Part shown: positions 22,546 through 34,200 of the stretch, one piece after another
How the letters are laid out: every line of letters begins with the position of its first letter
How positions within the stretch are numbered: position 1 is the first letter of the stretch
Source of the DNA: Ceratothoa steindachneri
Lineage: Eukaryota > Arthropoda > Malacostraca > Isopoda > Cymothoidae
DNA length: 64,000 nt
NCBI GenBank assembly: GCA_963969495.1
Contig: OZ018321.1
Span: forward strand, 101,495,578-101,559,577
Reading direction: 5' to 3'
Program-made: the position numbers and the translations under genes
Notes under the pieces: model-generated
What the model saw: only the letters and a program-made list of their open reading frames with translations
Database searches by the model: none
What the model was told of the DNA's origin: nothing

Positions 22546-24176
22546 TATCTATAGCACAAAACAATTAATATTAACCTAATAATTTAACCTCGAAAATATA
22601 ATTTTATATTTTTCTTGAAATTGACCGAATTTTGTAAATATTAATAATTTGTGACTAAAATTTCAGTTCCGGCTAAAATATACATAATTCATATATGATT
22701 CTACATTATGTAATTATGTTCCATAACATAAAAATCATCTATATGCAATGGAATAAACCAATTAATATAATTTTATTACTATCTTTTTCTATTTTGAAGT
22801 ATTTAACTATTTGAAGGGATGATGTCTTAATTTTGCCAAATATATTATATTTTGGATTTTTTAAACAAATTCTCATATAGTAAATAGTATTATTATAAAG
22901 ATTATTGAAGTAAATTAATTTATACTTGAAATTGTAGTTTATTCAAACTTTTATGCAAAACCAAAAATATATTTTTTAAATTGGAGAAAACATTTCCTTC
23001 AGAAAGTATATGGAAGTATATAAGATACATAAATCGGGTTATTTTCAAATTACCAATTTCAATAATAGAAGCCCAGTTATAACAATTTGTAAATATTGGC
23101 CCTTGAGTCTATTGAGGCAGCTATTCTTCAATAGCTCTGTTTTCTTTAGCCTTGACGAGAAATCAATTATTCCCATAGCCAATATCAATAAAATGAGGGG
23201 GTGCTATTTATTATTTGCATTTATGGCCTGCCTTCCCTTTTAGAGACCATAATCATTTTTATCACTATTATCATCATTTCAAACATTTGTCTCCCACTGC
23301 TGAGAAAAACCTTTCTCATCTTTTGCAATCTTATCATGAGGATTTGAGAGCCATGAGCTACCACGCTGGGCCAATGCATATTAGTAGCTAGGAGTCGGGC
23401 GAAATTAGTAAGAGGTATTTCCTGATGTTTACCAAAAATAACAGATAAGTTCAAAGAAAGAGAGGAATAAGGTTAGATGAACAATTGAAATGAAAAGTAA
23501 TAGGCTCGATATTACGTAAGACATTTTTATTTTGAAGCAAGAATAGGAAATTGGTGTAATCAAATTTTCCCAGTTGCTTAAGCTGAAAAAGAAAAGAGGA
23601 AGAGGAAGAAAACGCTAATGAATTGCGATTAAGAAAATTTATAGTAATAAAGATAAAAGGATTTCAATAGAGAATATTCTCAACGCTGGATAATAAAGCA
23701 CCAAGAACAAATTTGTACCAAGGACAGTTAAAAGAACGGAATCAATTTCCACTTAGAGGCGAGTCAATATAAATTTATCATAATGTAATCAAGTTTGGGA
23801 GAGAGAAAAAACTATGACAAGAGAATCGAATTCAGTGGCCCTTTTCTTTTCGTGATATTTATTAACACATGAATCCTCATTTTAAATATGCTATGTTTTT
23901 TTAGCATTGAATAGAAAAAAGTATTTCATATAATTGCTAACTAGAATAAAACTACCGGTAGAACAAAGTTGTGTTTCAAAGAATGAAAGAGAATATTCTG
24001 GATTTTCCGAATTATTCCACACGTAGATTAGATTGTAACATTAATTTTCAGCTGGTGTGCAAAGCGTTAGGCACTCTGGTGAAAAATGTGGACAGGTCTT
24101 ACACGAAAATGGTCAGAAAGAGCAATAAAATTTAAATGAAGTTATAACTCTTAGAGAGAATATTATATTCGATAAT
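22546..24176. other. AT-rich stretch, no gene seen
   Basis: No coding or repeat motifs recognised on either strand. Confidence 0.4.
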
Positions 24177-24938
24177 ACTTCAAATTTGGGGCGCACGGTA
24201 GGTGGCGGTGTGCGTAGGCTACAATTTCTTTTATGACGTCAGACGGTAGCTTCAGATGTGACCAATCACGGCGTTATATTTTGTTGTTGTTTTGGGGATT
24301 TGTAACTTTTAGTCTGCATTATTTACTAAATATTTGGGCCTCTGCTCATTTATAGTTTTTTTCTACGTTAGGTAAGGCTTCTTGGTCTTTTATTGTTTTT
24401 TGTTTTGTTTTCGTATTTTTTGTTTGCTGCGAACGATAACAGTTTCTTACTGGCAACGTCGTAGCTTATAAATAGGACCCGTTTTGCAAATGTTTTTGTT
24501 TCCTTATGGCGTTTTCGTGCTCTCCATGTGCTTCTTCGTTATTCGAATTCGGCTTTATTTTGTATAATCGCGAAAAACTTTTATATTATCTAGAGGCGCA
24601 TAAACTAATCAAGAAACCTATAAAAGTAAGAATTGTTTGTTATTAGGTTAGGTTTCTCTGCCAGTAAAAAGCTGTTGGGGAAAAACGTCTAGTAAATTCA
24701 AGGGGACTGCTTGTGGGGGAGATATCACTGCAGGGAGACCACCCTGCGATGATCCTGAGTTTCAATCAATTTGGGGTGTGGGGGAATGGTCTAGGGGGCG
24801 CAGCCCTCCAGTATATACTCATATACCAAAAAAATATAACGCCGTAATTGTTCACATCTGACGCTACGGTCTGACGTCATAAGACATATATTGTAGCCTA
24901 TAAACAGCGCCACCTACCGTGCGCCCCGAAACTGAAGT
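24177..24938. mobile_element. Non-autonomous DNA transposon with ~110 bp terminal inverted repeats
   Basis: The first ~110 bases (24177-24287) match the reverse complement of the last ~110 (24829-24938) with scattered mismatches. Both ends read ACTTCA, then a GGGGCGCACGGTAGGTGGCG core, GTAGGCTACAAT-like or ATAGGCTACAAT-like sequence, TATGACGTCAGAC, CAGATGTGA and CGGCGTTATATTTT. The interior has no open frame and contains TTATTAGGTTAGGTTTC and a GC-rich segment (24700-24815). This is the form of a MITE-like element. I could not define a target-site duplication, so the superfamily is unknown. Confidence 0.75.
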
Positions 24939-25429
24939 GTTCCCCTATATTATGATTAAGACCTACTAAGAGCAACAATAAATTTCATTCCTCCTTATAT
25001 TCAAATAGATTTTCTCTCTTTTCACTTTATTAAGCTTCAACCTTTTTAAAAGGTTTCAAGTATAATACGATCGGAATTATGTGTATTCAATTCTGAATAC
25101 ATGATTGTTTTTCAAATTATGAAAACTTACTTTAAAATCTTTGTTTGCTCACAGTTCCTGTGGTTTAAACAGTATCACTTTCTTTGCTTCAACACAAATA
25201 CTCCAATTAATCAATTACATAGTTACAGTGAGCCAGCAAGGACTAATCATTGCACTTAAAGGCCAATCCCATTTTATACTAATATGCTAGTAGTCCTCCA
25301 ATCCACAACGGGGCTCAGTATTTAAACAATATAATTATTCGTAAAATAACTGTCAATTTTATTTTTTTAAATATTGACACTACTAGAATTTACTACCTCC
25401 GCGGGGAGTGAGTTCCATTTATCGATGAT
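24939..25429. other. AT-rich stretch, no gene seen
   Basis: Nothing recognised; it may include the far 3' end of the following minus-strand LINE. Confidence 0.35.
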
Positions 25430-26690
25430 TTTAAAGGTGAAATTATTTTAAGCTATGTTCGTTTGAAACCTCTTTCATCCTTTCAGTTTAAAACCATTGT
25501 TACGTGTGATACTATCCATGGTCGTACTTAAAACCTTATTATTTACATTTGCAAATTTATTTAGAATTTTGAATACTTCGATAAGCTCACCTCACAATCG
25601 TCTAGTTACAAGAGTTGGTAGTTTTAATATATTTAATCTTTTGATATACGACTTATTTCTAATCGAGGGAATTAATTTAGTTGCCCGTCGTTGAATTTTC
25701 TATTTTATTGATATTTACATGCGTACAAGGTGACCATAATTGTATCGTGTATTCCATGTGTGGCCTTACTAAACTTTAATATAGAGGTATGAATTTATCT
25801 TGTTCTTTGTAGTGAAAACTTCTCGCAATAAATCCAAGCATTCGGTTCTCCTTGTTACACACTTCGTTACACTGTTTGTTAAACTTAAGATCCTTTGAAA
25901 ACCGCACCCCTAAATCTTTTTCTTTGTCCACAGTGATACGATTTTTACCCCTCATTTCATAATTAAAACTTGGGTTATTTCCACCTACGTGCAAAACTCT
26001 ACACAAGTCTAAATTGAATTTCATGTTCCATTTATTCGACCATTTGAAGATTTTATTTAGATCCCGCTTAATTAATTTGCTATCGTTTTCATTTAAATTT
26101 TACCCCCAATTTTGCGTCGTCCGCAAATTTGGATAATCTACCAACTAGGTCGGTGTCCATAGCGCTTACATAAATAATGAACATAAATGGTCCCAACATA
26201 GACCCCTAGGGCACGCCTACTTATTGTACGAGGTTTCCCCTAATTTCATGAGCAAAATGTTAAGTTAGTAATTGCCTATGAGGAACGGTGTCGAATGCCT
26301 TAGCGAAGTCTAAGTATACCATGTCCAAAGATCTACTTTTGCCATAGCTTTTAATCATGCTATCATAAAATTCTAAAAGATTAGTTAAATATGAATGTTT
26401 CTGTCTAAAGCCGTATTGACTATCATTAATGAGATTATGCGCTTCCAAATGATCGATCACCCTTTCGCGAATGACGGATTGCATTAATTTAATTGGATGC
26501 ATGTTAAACTTATGGGTCGATAATTTGGTCGGAAGTTCTCTTTTTCCCTTCTTAAAAATAGGAGTTATATTCGGTAGCTTAAAGTCTAATGGCACGAAAC
26601 CTTCTTTAAAAAGATTTGTTAGAAAAATTCGTTCGCGGTCCCACTAACACATTTCGAATTTATTTTTAGTTCTTCGTTTATAAGACGTCT
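25430..26690 (-). pseudogene. CR1-like LINE reverse-transcriptase relic
   Basis: Minus-strand RT of a non-LTR retrotransposon, more decayed than the copy at 12347. The frame 26595-26260 holds LPNITPIFKKGKRELP, RERVIDHLEAHNLINDSQYGF and VYLDFAKAFDTVPHRQLL. Beyond it, in shifting frames, are FMFIIYVSAMDTD, LSKFADDAKLG at about 26140-26100 (FADD intact) and the C-terminal KFNLDLCRVLHVGG, KDLGVRFSKDLKFNKQCNEV and ENRMLGFI at 26020-25810. Relics of the C-terminal domain fade by about 25430. It abuts the end of unknown-family copy B at about 26690. Confidence 0.85.
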
Positions 26691-27440
26691 CGGATGTGTC
26701 ACGCTTCAGGTTCCAGCAGAATTCAGCCCTCATAGCAAAGCTTGATTTTCCATGTTCATCAGTCATATCTGCATTCTCTGGCAAGATGGGGAGATGAAAA
26801 TGAAGAAAGTGTTTTTACAGTGACATATTGCATCCGAAATCTTGGTAGAAATTGATTAGGCTTTCCACTATACGCTCTTGCTGTCCCCTTGGTGCTCTCA
26901 CGGAAGTTTTTTGCATACAGCTTTGAATGTATGCTAGGCAGCTAGCTAGGTTTTTATCCATTGACGACTCAAAGTCCTGATCAGCTATAAATTAACCAAT
27001 CTGAGGGCATAAGAATCTGCCTTATTTAATCTTGGCATCACTTATTTTAAAGAAGATCGCTTTGAGGTACTAGAAACATGGCTTGTTATGTATCAGTGCT
27101 TTGGTAAATTGCTTCATTAGGCTTAGTTTTATATCCAGTGGTGGAAAAATGATCTTCTCCTTTTTAACTAGTGGTACATCAATTATATTATGGCATCCAG
27201 GTATCATAGTTTCATTGTTGTACAATGTTATTTTACCCAGACTTGCAGCTCCCATCCCGTTTATATGAAGTTCGTCTTGCCAGAATAGCTGCAATTTGTT
27301 TATAAAAATCAGCCCACAAATCGACGAAGTACACACCTTCTTCCTGATAGAGAATTTAAGAGAGCTTTTAATATACGAGACTCTTCCATAGAAAAATTTG
27401 CCGCTCCTATTTTTAGGAAGGATACCTGTAAATGCCCCGC
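26690..27440 (-). pseudogene. Decayed copy B of the unknown multicopy gene family
   Basis: Minus-strand fragments match the second half of copy A (1278-2960). IIDVPLVKKEKIIFPPLDIK followed by LSLMKQFTKAL (27210-27110) parallels IIH.PHVEQEKIIFPPLYIK in copy A. A CPQIG segment near 27020 matches the family's DGPQI block, FGCNMS with KKHFLHFHL at 26850-26800 matches FGCNMSIKVHFLKSHL, and the C-terminal CWNLKRD at about 26710 matches the end of copy A. The N-terminal half was not identified with confidence, although an acidic open stretch at 27600-27440 could belong to it. Stops and frameshifts make it a pseudogene. Confidence 0.6.
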
Positions 27441-28641
27441 TCCCACTTTGTCAGAAGTTCATCGAGGCTTGTAGATAAAACATTAATAGTCACAATATGT
27501 CTTATATAAGATGTGTCTTGGGTATCTTCGCTTGTAAAATCTTCCATTGCATCGACAAGATCCTCCAGGATAAGAGTACTTCCTCCGTTTGGTTGGTTTT
27601 CTGCCTCAGAATTCCTCAGTTTGGCCCCTAATAATAGAATCCCGTACGAGTCGAACTACGGACTCATCGTCTTGCTCAGTACCACAAGCGGAAATTTTGT
27701 TAGTCAGGATTATCAGCAGTCTATGTCTAGGCTGACTTGGGAGGTGACTCTACCTCGAACCGTAACGAACCCACCATCTCTAGTTCCAGACTGCCGGCCA
27801 GGCAGACTATCTCAAGGGGCTGGATTAGCCGCGGTTGAAGTTCGTCGTTCATCCCGCTGTACACCTTCCGTTACCCAAGTATCGAAATCAACCTAGACTG
27901 AGGGTCGCTGGTCATCCATACGGTCATCAGGAGATGGACCCTCCCCTACCTGAGTGTTCCGCTGACTCCCCAAGGAATGAACAGAGCAAGTTCGCTTTTT
28001 ATGCGGAATTCCTGCAGAGAAATACACTTTAAAGGAGAGTAAGGGAAGCGATGGGAATGATCCATTAATCCAGGAAAGCTAAATTAATTAAGTAACTATT
28101 TCTCAAGAATTTGAGGAAAGAAAATAACCTATAAATACGGTCAAAAAAACTGAAAGCTTCTTCGGATTATCAAGAGGGATAACCGAAAATGTATGTGTGT
28201 GTTTGCGTGATTCTTTGTTTCTCTCACAAATGTGAGTCTAAGGAATGTTTATTAGGGTGGCCTGTCTGTAAATAGGAACACTGAGATGTGTGTCTGAGTG
28301 ATTTGCGTCTACAATAAAGATACAAAGAATGAATGAGATGTAAATTTCAAACTGGAATGTCAAGTAAAAAGGAAAAAGATTGTAAAAACTGTATAAAATT
28401 AAGGAAGCAGCGCAGAGATAAATTCACGCACACTCTACGCATCAGACAATGATGAAACAATAGGAGCCTACCTAATTCAATTAAACATGGAAGGGGTAAA
28501 GTAAAAAAAAATAAAGAAGTGACACACTTAGCCTTCCATACAAACTCAGCCGTGTTCAGCAATGTATGACAATGTAACTAACTACATTAAAAAGTAACCA
28601 CTTTAAAAACAATCTGCGGATCAGTAGAAATTAATGTTTAA

Positions 28642-28697
<56 letters not shown>

Positions 28698-29104
28698 AAC
28701 GAAGTAGATAAAATTATTTTCCAGGCAGTCACTATCCGAAATGTAAAACGGGGTACAGACGCAATGAATGAACTGCTGAATATATTTAGGAGCGGGGAGT
28801 GACGGGCAAAGACGTCCAAATCATTTAAAACCAAATCACTATCCATAATCTAACTCATCCCAATGCAATGGTGTTTAAAGCCTAACTCATTATTTTATAG
28901 TATCAATTGGTCAAATACAAGGTGGCTATAAAGTAACTGCCTATTTTGATTTAAAAAGTAATTTAAAAAATATTGCTAATATATTTATACATCTAGTTTT
29001 TTATAAGAAGTAGAAATGCTCACAGATAAAAAAGGTCTAATTGTTTTCGTCATTATGTGCACAATCCATGTCTGCACATATCAAATCTAGCAGTTAATAC
29101 AGGC
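27441..29104. other. Mixed stretch, no gene assigned
   Basis: A GC-richer part at 27620-28030 has open frames on the plus strand but no identifiable motif and may be retroelement-derived. The remainder is AT-rich with a (TA)n tract at 28644-28692. Confidence 0.35.
28644..28692. repeat. (TA)n microsatellite
   Basis: 49 bases of alternating TA without interruption. Confidence 0.95.
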
Positions 29105-29590
29105 AATCCAACAAATTAGGGGTCTCAGCTGATAAGGGCATCATATAAAACCAGGTTCGTCAAGTTGGTCCAGGTATGAGACTAACGAGACTAATCAGGT
29201 AATCACTAGCATGAAAAAACAAACAGACCTTTCAGGTGATCATTTGAATGTAACAAACTATATTTGTCAGTTAAAAATGCCGTGAGACAAACCAGGTTTC
29301 TCAGATAAAAAACGTATGGGATAAACCCATTTCGTCAGGTGATCAAGAGCATTAGATAACTTAGGCTTTGCAGGTGATAAAAGCCCTAAAAAATCTCAGC
29401 TTGATCAGGAACTGTATGACATGTGCCAAACCAAGCACAATAAGCCAGCATGGGTATAGGACAAACTATTCTCGTCAGCTGTCAAAGAAATTGGACAAAC
29501 TAGGTTCATCAAGTAGTCAAGAGTATAATGACTTAACGTGCATGATTGACTAATGACGAAGGAAACCTGACAAACCTAGATTTTAGCATG
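29105..29590 (+). repeat. Degenerate ~35-bp minisatellite, forward arm
   Basis: About 14 diverged units of roughly 35 bases lie head to tail. Most begin (G/A)(A/G)(C/T)AAAC and continue with CAGGTT-like, then TCAGGTGATCA-like bases, and end AGAGCAT-like. The clearest units lie at 29281-29460. A composite start is GACAAACCAGGTTCGTCAGG. Individual units differ at many positions, so the array is old. No coding frame is kept. Confidence 0.7.
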
Positions 29591-29800
29591 CCTTTTATCA
29601 TCCGATGAAATGGGTTTATCTCAAAAATGTTTCACCTGCCCAGCCTGGTTTGTCCTTTGCAAAAGATCCCTTGAACAGTATGCTTCGCCACATGCCCTTC
29701 TGTACCAGACGAAGCTGGGTTTTCTCCATTCTCTTGATAGCCTCACAAACTTGGTTATGGTTATCACATGTCTTTGACCAACTAGCAGGTATGTTTGTCT
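29591..29800 (-). repeat. Degenerate ~35-bp minisatellite, reversed arm
   Basis: About six further units of the same period are present as the reverse complement of the forward arm: GCCTGGTTTGTC at 29642, TCTCTTGATAGCCTCACAAA and CTTGGTTATGG at 29731-29761. The array therefore changes orientation at about 29590. It ends where the LTR of the gypsy element starts, and a possible further unit (CACTGGTTTGTTTCTATTCC) lies just beyond the other LTR at about 36897. Confidence 0.6.
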
Positions 29801-30680
29801 TGTAGGTCAGGTATGAGCTTGCCTTCCTGGAGTGGGTAAAATGAAGCGACAAGCAGGAATAGAGGAATGCCCCTATTTGGCGTTAGTCACACCGAAATTA
29901 TATACGAGTGATTATTCTATTTTTGGCCGATTTCAGTCAAATGGCTATGTGGTTCTGGGATTCAAACATTGGAGACAACAATAATCTTTACTACTATACA
30001 ATAAATAAAATTCAATAACAAAGTAGACACTCAAGGAAATACACAAAACTAATGGGAAAGCAAAATTGATTGAAATAGATGCTTCCGCAGGAGCTGAGAC
30101 CATGCACAAACGACTAACGGAAAGAAAACGGGAGGAGGTGATCATGGGTGAATCTTCGAGGTCAAATAGTGACAAGCCTCTCCGAAGTTGATAGAGAGAA
30201 AAAGTAATTGTCTTCCAATTTCCGTGGTGAGCCTCGAGGGTTTGGATTGAGGGAGTATTCTCGCCGGAAGGAGCTGAGCTGGTTATTGCAGAAGGACGAG
30301 TATTCACATTGCTCGTCTGTCGTTAATTCTCAATAGATGTTTCTTGCCTGCGAGCCATGTGGTGCGTGAGTCGCTTGAGAATTTGCGCTTCGTGTCCATG
30401 GCTGATTCGTGCGAATACTAGAGAATATTCTTTTTCCCATGCCCGTGCTGCAAGTTATATACGGGATCACCGGAAGCGGATGCCACTCCATCTGAAGGGG
30501 CGCGGTGGACGTTATATTTGCTCCCTCTCGCTGATCATTCCTCGGGATCCAGTTTGGCTCGTTTCAGCTCATCTTATCGCCCAGGAAGTTTACCCAAAGA
30601 TGCCGATTGGAGATCTTCTCGTTTGTGAGATACTCTTCAGGCCTTTGCGTCCGCCTAGCGTCTCCTTCCCTATTAAGATG
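29801..30680 (-). repeat. 3' LTR of the gypsy element
   Basis: It aligns with 36000-36876 from TGTAGGTCAGGTATGAG (29801) through GGCCGATTTCAGTCAAATGG (29929) and the GCGTCCGCCTA block near 30650. The outer terminus reads CA on the minus strand. A purine-rich stretch on the minus strand, AGGGAAGGAGA at 30671-30661, is near the inner boundary and could be part of the polypurine tract. The inner edge is uncertain by about 20 bases. Confidence 0.75.
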
Positions 30681-31084
30681 GAACTTTTTCCGGGAGTAAT
30701 AACCCGAGTAAAAATAAGGGTTGTGCATAATAAATTCGCCTCACAAAATAAAAAAAGAAAAGAATACATGGTAAAATTTAAAAAAAGAACACAAAATTAA
30801 GCACAAAATAAATACCGATAGAGGGACTGGGGAAATATACATGGGTCAATAAATCATTGTCATAAAGAAGAGAACTAATTTACAATAACCAAAATTATTA
30901 ACAATTAATTTCAGGAGGGAGGCACATGTGCCTCGGTTCCATAATAATTCAAAGTTAGTTTAAGAGAAAGATAAATACAAAAGGGGTACATGTTTCCTTA
31001 ACCTAACAGAAATTTAGACAACATATATGCAGAAAAAATACATAAATATTAGGCTCAAGATTCATTTGGAGGAGAACTCAACGG

Positions 31085-32430
31085 ATTCTGGCTCAAACTA
31101 TCAGCCATACAGTTTTCAGAGCCTTTGATATATCATATTATGAATTGAAATTTCTGGAGGAACAAGCGCCAGCGCACTAATCGACCATTATAATTTTTAA
31201 TGTTTCTGAGATAAGACAAAGATTTGTGGTCTGACTCTATTATAAACTCTTTTCCTACTAAAAACATTTTGAATTTTTTAATTGTCCAAGTTATTGCAAG
31301 GGCTTCTCGTTCAATCACACCATAGTTCTTCTTGTAGGGTAACAAGTTCCGACCGGAATAAGCGATAGAAAAACTCTCGTTAGTGTTGCTATACTGGATT
31401 AACATACAACCTATACCATCATTGCTATCGTCCGTCCAAATACCAAATGGTTCGGAGGGCTTGGGCAACCGTAATATCGGGGCAGACGCTAATTTACCTT
31501 TTAGTTGAGTGAAACTGTTGATTGACAGCGAAGTCGACAAGAGTTGTTCTGGTGCCTTCTTTATCAGGAATTCGCATAGGAGAATAGAAAGGGTTGCAAA
31601 CCTCATATGAATCGCTGATAAAATGAGGCGGAACCCATCAATGACCTCAACTGTTTCTTTGTCGAGGGCAGCGGCATTTTGACGATGGCTTGGATCTTTT
31701 CTTCTTGATAAGCCAGTTTGGTAATTCCCTATGCAGAAGTCTAAATAGTTTACGGTGATAAATACAAAATGGCATTCACTCGGACCAATTGTTAAATTAT
31801 GTTTCCTGAACCTTTGCAACAGCGCTCAGAGGGCGGTAAGGTGCTGGTCCTCTTCATTTGTTCCCACGTAAATGTTGTCTAAATATAACGATATATAGGG
31901 TAGCCTATATATTATTCGTCTCATCATTCTATTATAGTTTCTGAGGCGGTGACAAGAGCAAAGGGTAGCCGACGAAATTGCATTAAACCCTTTTCGGTTG
32001 GGAAAGTGGTGTACCTTTTAACATTTTCCCGTAATGGGATCTGGAAATAGGCCTTACACAAGTCCAGTTCTATTATAAACTTGGATTTCTCAAACAAATG
32101 GAGATTTTGATCAATAAGGGGAATCAGCTCTCAATCTAACACAGTAACAGCATTTAGCTTCCCAAAGTCGATGCACATCCAATAAGAATTATCGGGATTT
32201 ATAACCATAACGACAGGGCAGCAATAGTCTGATTTTGAAGGGTTAATTATTTTTAAATTTAACAATTTATCGACTTCGGCATTAAAGGCTCCTCTCGACT
32301 GTATGGGTAGCGGATACGGCTTGGACCTAATAATCTCTTGGGTGGTCAGCTGAATATTGTTTTAAAATTGGGTACCACAACCTGTAATTTCCAAAATGAC
32401 GTCGCTGAATTAAATTATGAGCGATTGTAG
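31085..32430 (-). pseudogene. gypsy reverse transcriptase and RNase H
   Basis: After the linker (LSSAQKNQLQSLI) come RT motifs in shifting frames: KPYPLPIQSRGAF, EVDKLLNLKIINPSKSDY, PVVMV, CIDFGKLNAV (about 32190-32160), KFIIELDLCKAYFQIPL (32080-32030), TTFPTEKGLMQFRRLPFAL (32015-31960) and LYLDNIYV at about 31885, where YLDN replaces YxDD. RNase H follows with FGIWTDDSNDGIGCMLIQ (31445-31395), EREALAITW and ESDHKSLSYLRN, then YIKGSENCMADSLSQNP at 31130-31085. Several stops and at least four frame changes break it. Reverse transcriptase copies the element RNA; RNase H removes the template strand. Confidence 0.9.
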
Positions 32431-32689
32431 TTGGTTCTTCTGAGCGGACGATAGCTGGTCATTTATCTTGAGCTTGGCTGACGAGGATTCCATTACATCT
32501 GGCAAAACGAGCAAGGGGTATTCACTATCTTGCTCTACGAAAGCAGTTTGCACTACGCTTAGGGGTTCAAGGGGATAATTCGATTTCACGGGCGATTCTT
32601 CATCTATCGCCACAATTTGGTTAGCCCGTGCGCGCCGGTGATACTTCTTATGGAAGTTTATATGTAAAAACTTCCTTCCTGATGGTGTT

Positions 32690-33540
32690 TCAACTAAATA
32701 ATCGACGGGACCACGTTTCTTGATTAATTGGTAGGGGACCTTCCATTGGCTTAGCAATTTGTTGTTGTCGGTGGGGAGTAGTAATAAAACTTTTTCCCCG
32801 CGTTTGAACCTTTTGTCTTTGGACTTGCAGTCGAAATAAGTTTTTTATTTTGTCATGTTAATGTCTGCATTTTGGTATGCACATTCTTCGAAACTCTGAT
32901 GGAGTTTGATCAGGTACGAATACAAAGATTGGACTTCCTGATCCAATTTTGGATTGGTAAAAAGCTCTTTAAGAATGCTTAAGGGGCCTCGTACGTTCCT
33001 ACCGTATAACAATTAAAATAGAAGGAACCCCAATGTGCAATGTGGTATATCTCGGTAGACAAAGAGAGCCACCGGAAATTAATGATGCCCCTCACTTGGC
33101 TGCTCGACACATACCTTCCGCAAGATGGCCTTGAGATTACCATTCTGCCTCTCGCACATACCATTTCCGGCAGGGTGAAACGGGGTGGTAAATAATGGCT
33201 TTACCATAATCAACTTGCCCACCTTCTACACAAAATGGGATGTAAATTATTGGCTACAAACCGACAATACTTCCTTTGGTAATCAGACACAGGATAAAAT
33301 TGTAATAATGGCTTCAGCACATGAGATGCTGTCGATCTTCTTGAGTGGTACAGCCTCGGGGAATATGGTCGCAAAATCGACCAGAGTGAGTACTTAGCTA
33401 TGGCCACCTCTAGACGGTGGAAGCATTGGTCTGATGAAATCAATTTCCACTCGGGAAAGGGTTTCTGAAATTACTGGGCCCTTCTGCAATGGAGCCGGTT
33501 AACTCGTCATTTAATAGCAGTTTCCTGGCATATGTTACAT
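32690..33540 (-). pseudogene. gypsy integrase, upstream of RT
   Basis: A CNICQ remnant of the HHCC zinc finger lies at about 33538. The catalytic core follows: EIDFIRPMLPPSRGG (first Asp, about 33455), LTLVDFATIFPEAVPLKKID (second Asp, about 33390) and FTTPFHPAGNGMCERQNG (Glu, about 33150). The C-terminal GPY/F-type domain reads KLLSQWKVPYQLIKK then GPVDYLVE at 32765-32690. Domain order and spacing are those of a Ty3/gypsy integrase. Stops and frameshifts are present. Integrase would insert the cDNA into the genome. Confidence 0.85.
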
Positions 33541-33969
33541 GATCGACAAAAGCGTAGAATTTGATCCGAAGCTCCGGGCCAATAAAAATACTTTAAAATT
33601 CGTTTGACACTATTCGTGTGGCTAAAATGACCTGAGGAGAGACTGCCATGTGAGGTTTGCTAAATAAGTTGAACATTAGAGCAGGGAATACATAATGTTC
33701 GGGACTCGGTGTTATCTTCTCCTGAGCATATGCGATAGAAAGGTTTATCCTTAACAAGGAAAGAAATTACTTTTTTACCTCTAATAGACTCTTGTATCGT
33801 ACTTTAGTCATTAATCCACAGAGGGTGAAGTGATTCACAATACTTCTGTTTTGTAGCAAAGTCTTCCTTTGCTTGTGAGCGGGTGATCACGGGTTGAGCC
33901 ACAGGGGTTGTGGAATTCTTGGGACTCTGACTAATAAGCACAGCACAAAATTTGATGAGTGCTACTACA

Positions 33970-34200
33970 ACTTTGGCCCAGCCAGTAAAGTAGGCACAGT
34001 AGATATGGCACTTAACGATGGGGAATCGACTAGCGCACCCAGGGTGGTCGTGTACAATTGTAAACATGTCGTGATCCGGAGCTATTGTCGGTAGTAGTTT
34101 ATCTGAGACCACGATACGCGTAAAACCTGTACCTTGTACAAATGTGGAAATGCGGCAGCCATTCACCGCTCCAGTCTTGAATTGGAGGCCCCCACGGGTG
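33970..34200 (-). pseudogene. gypsy protease-like remnant
   Basis: Minus-strand frame 34166-33804, contiguous with upstream codons, contains VNGCRISTFVQGTGFTRIVV, which aligns with the strand-loop of retropepsins where V(D/N)TGA is expected. The catalytic Asp is not visible (VQGTG), so the site is mutated. Position between gag and integrase supports the assignment. Confidence 0.5.

Noticed and set aside
24640..24660. TTAGGTTAGG as an arthropod telomeric repeat tract
   Set aside because: Only two units occur, which is expected by chance.
29105..29800. Possible CRISPR array, because of 35-bp periodicity
   Set aside because: The units are contiguous with no unique spacers, are degenerate, and reverse orientation; the window is eukaryotic.
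29945..30307. Frames inside the LTRs (also 30357-30800 and 36400-36672)
   Set aside because: They occur in both LTRs only because the LTRs are copies; LTRs of this type do not encode proteins.
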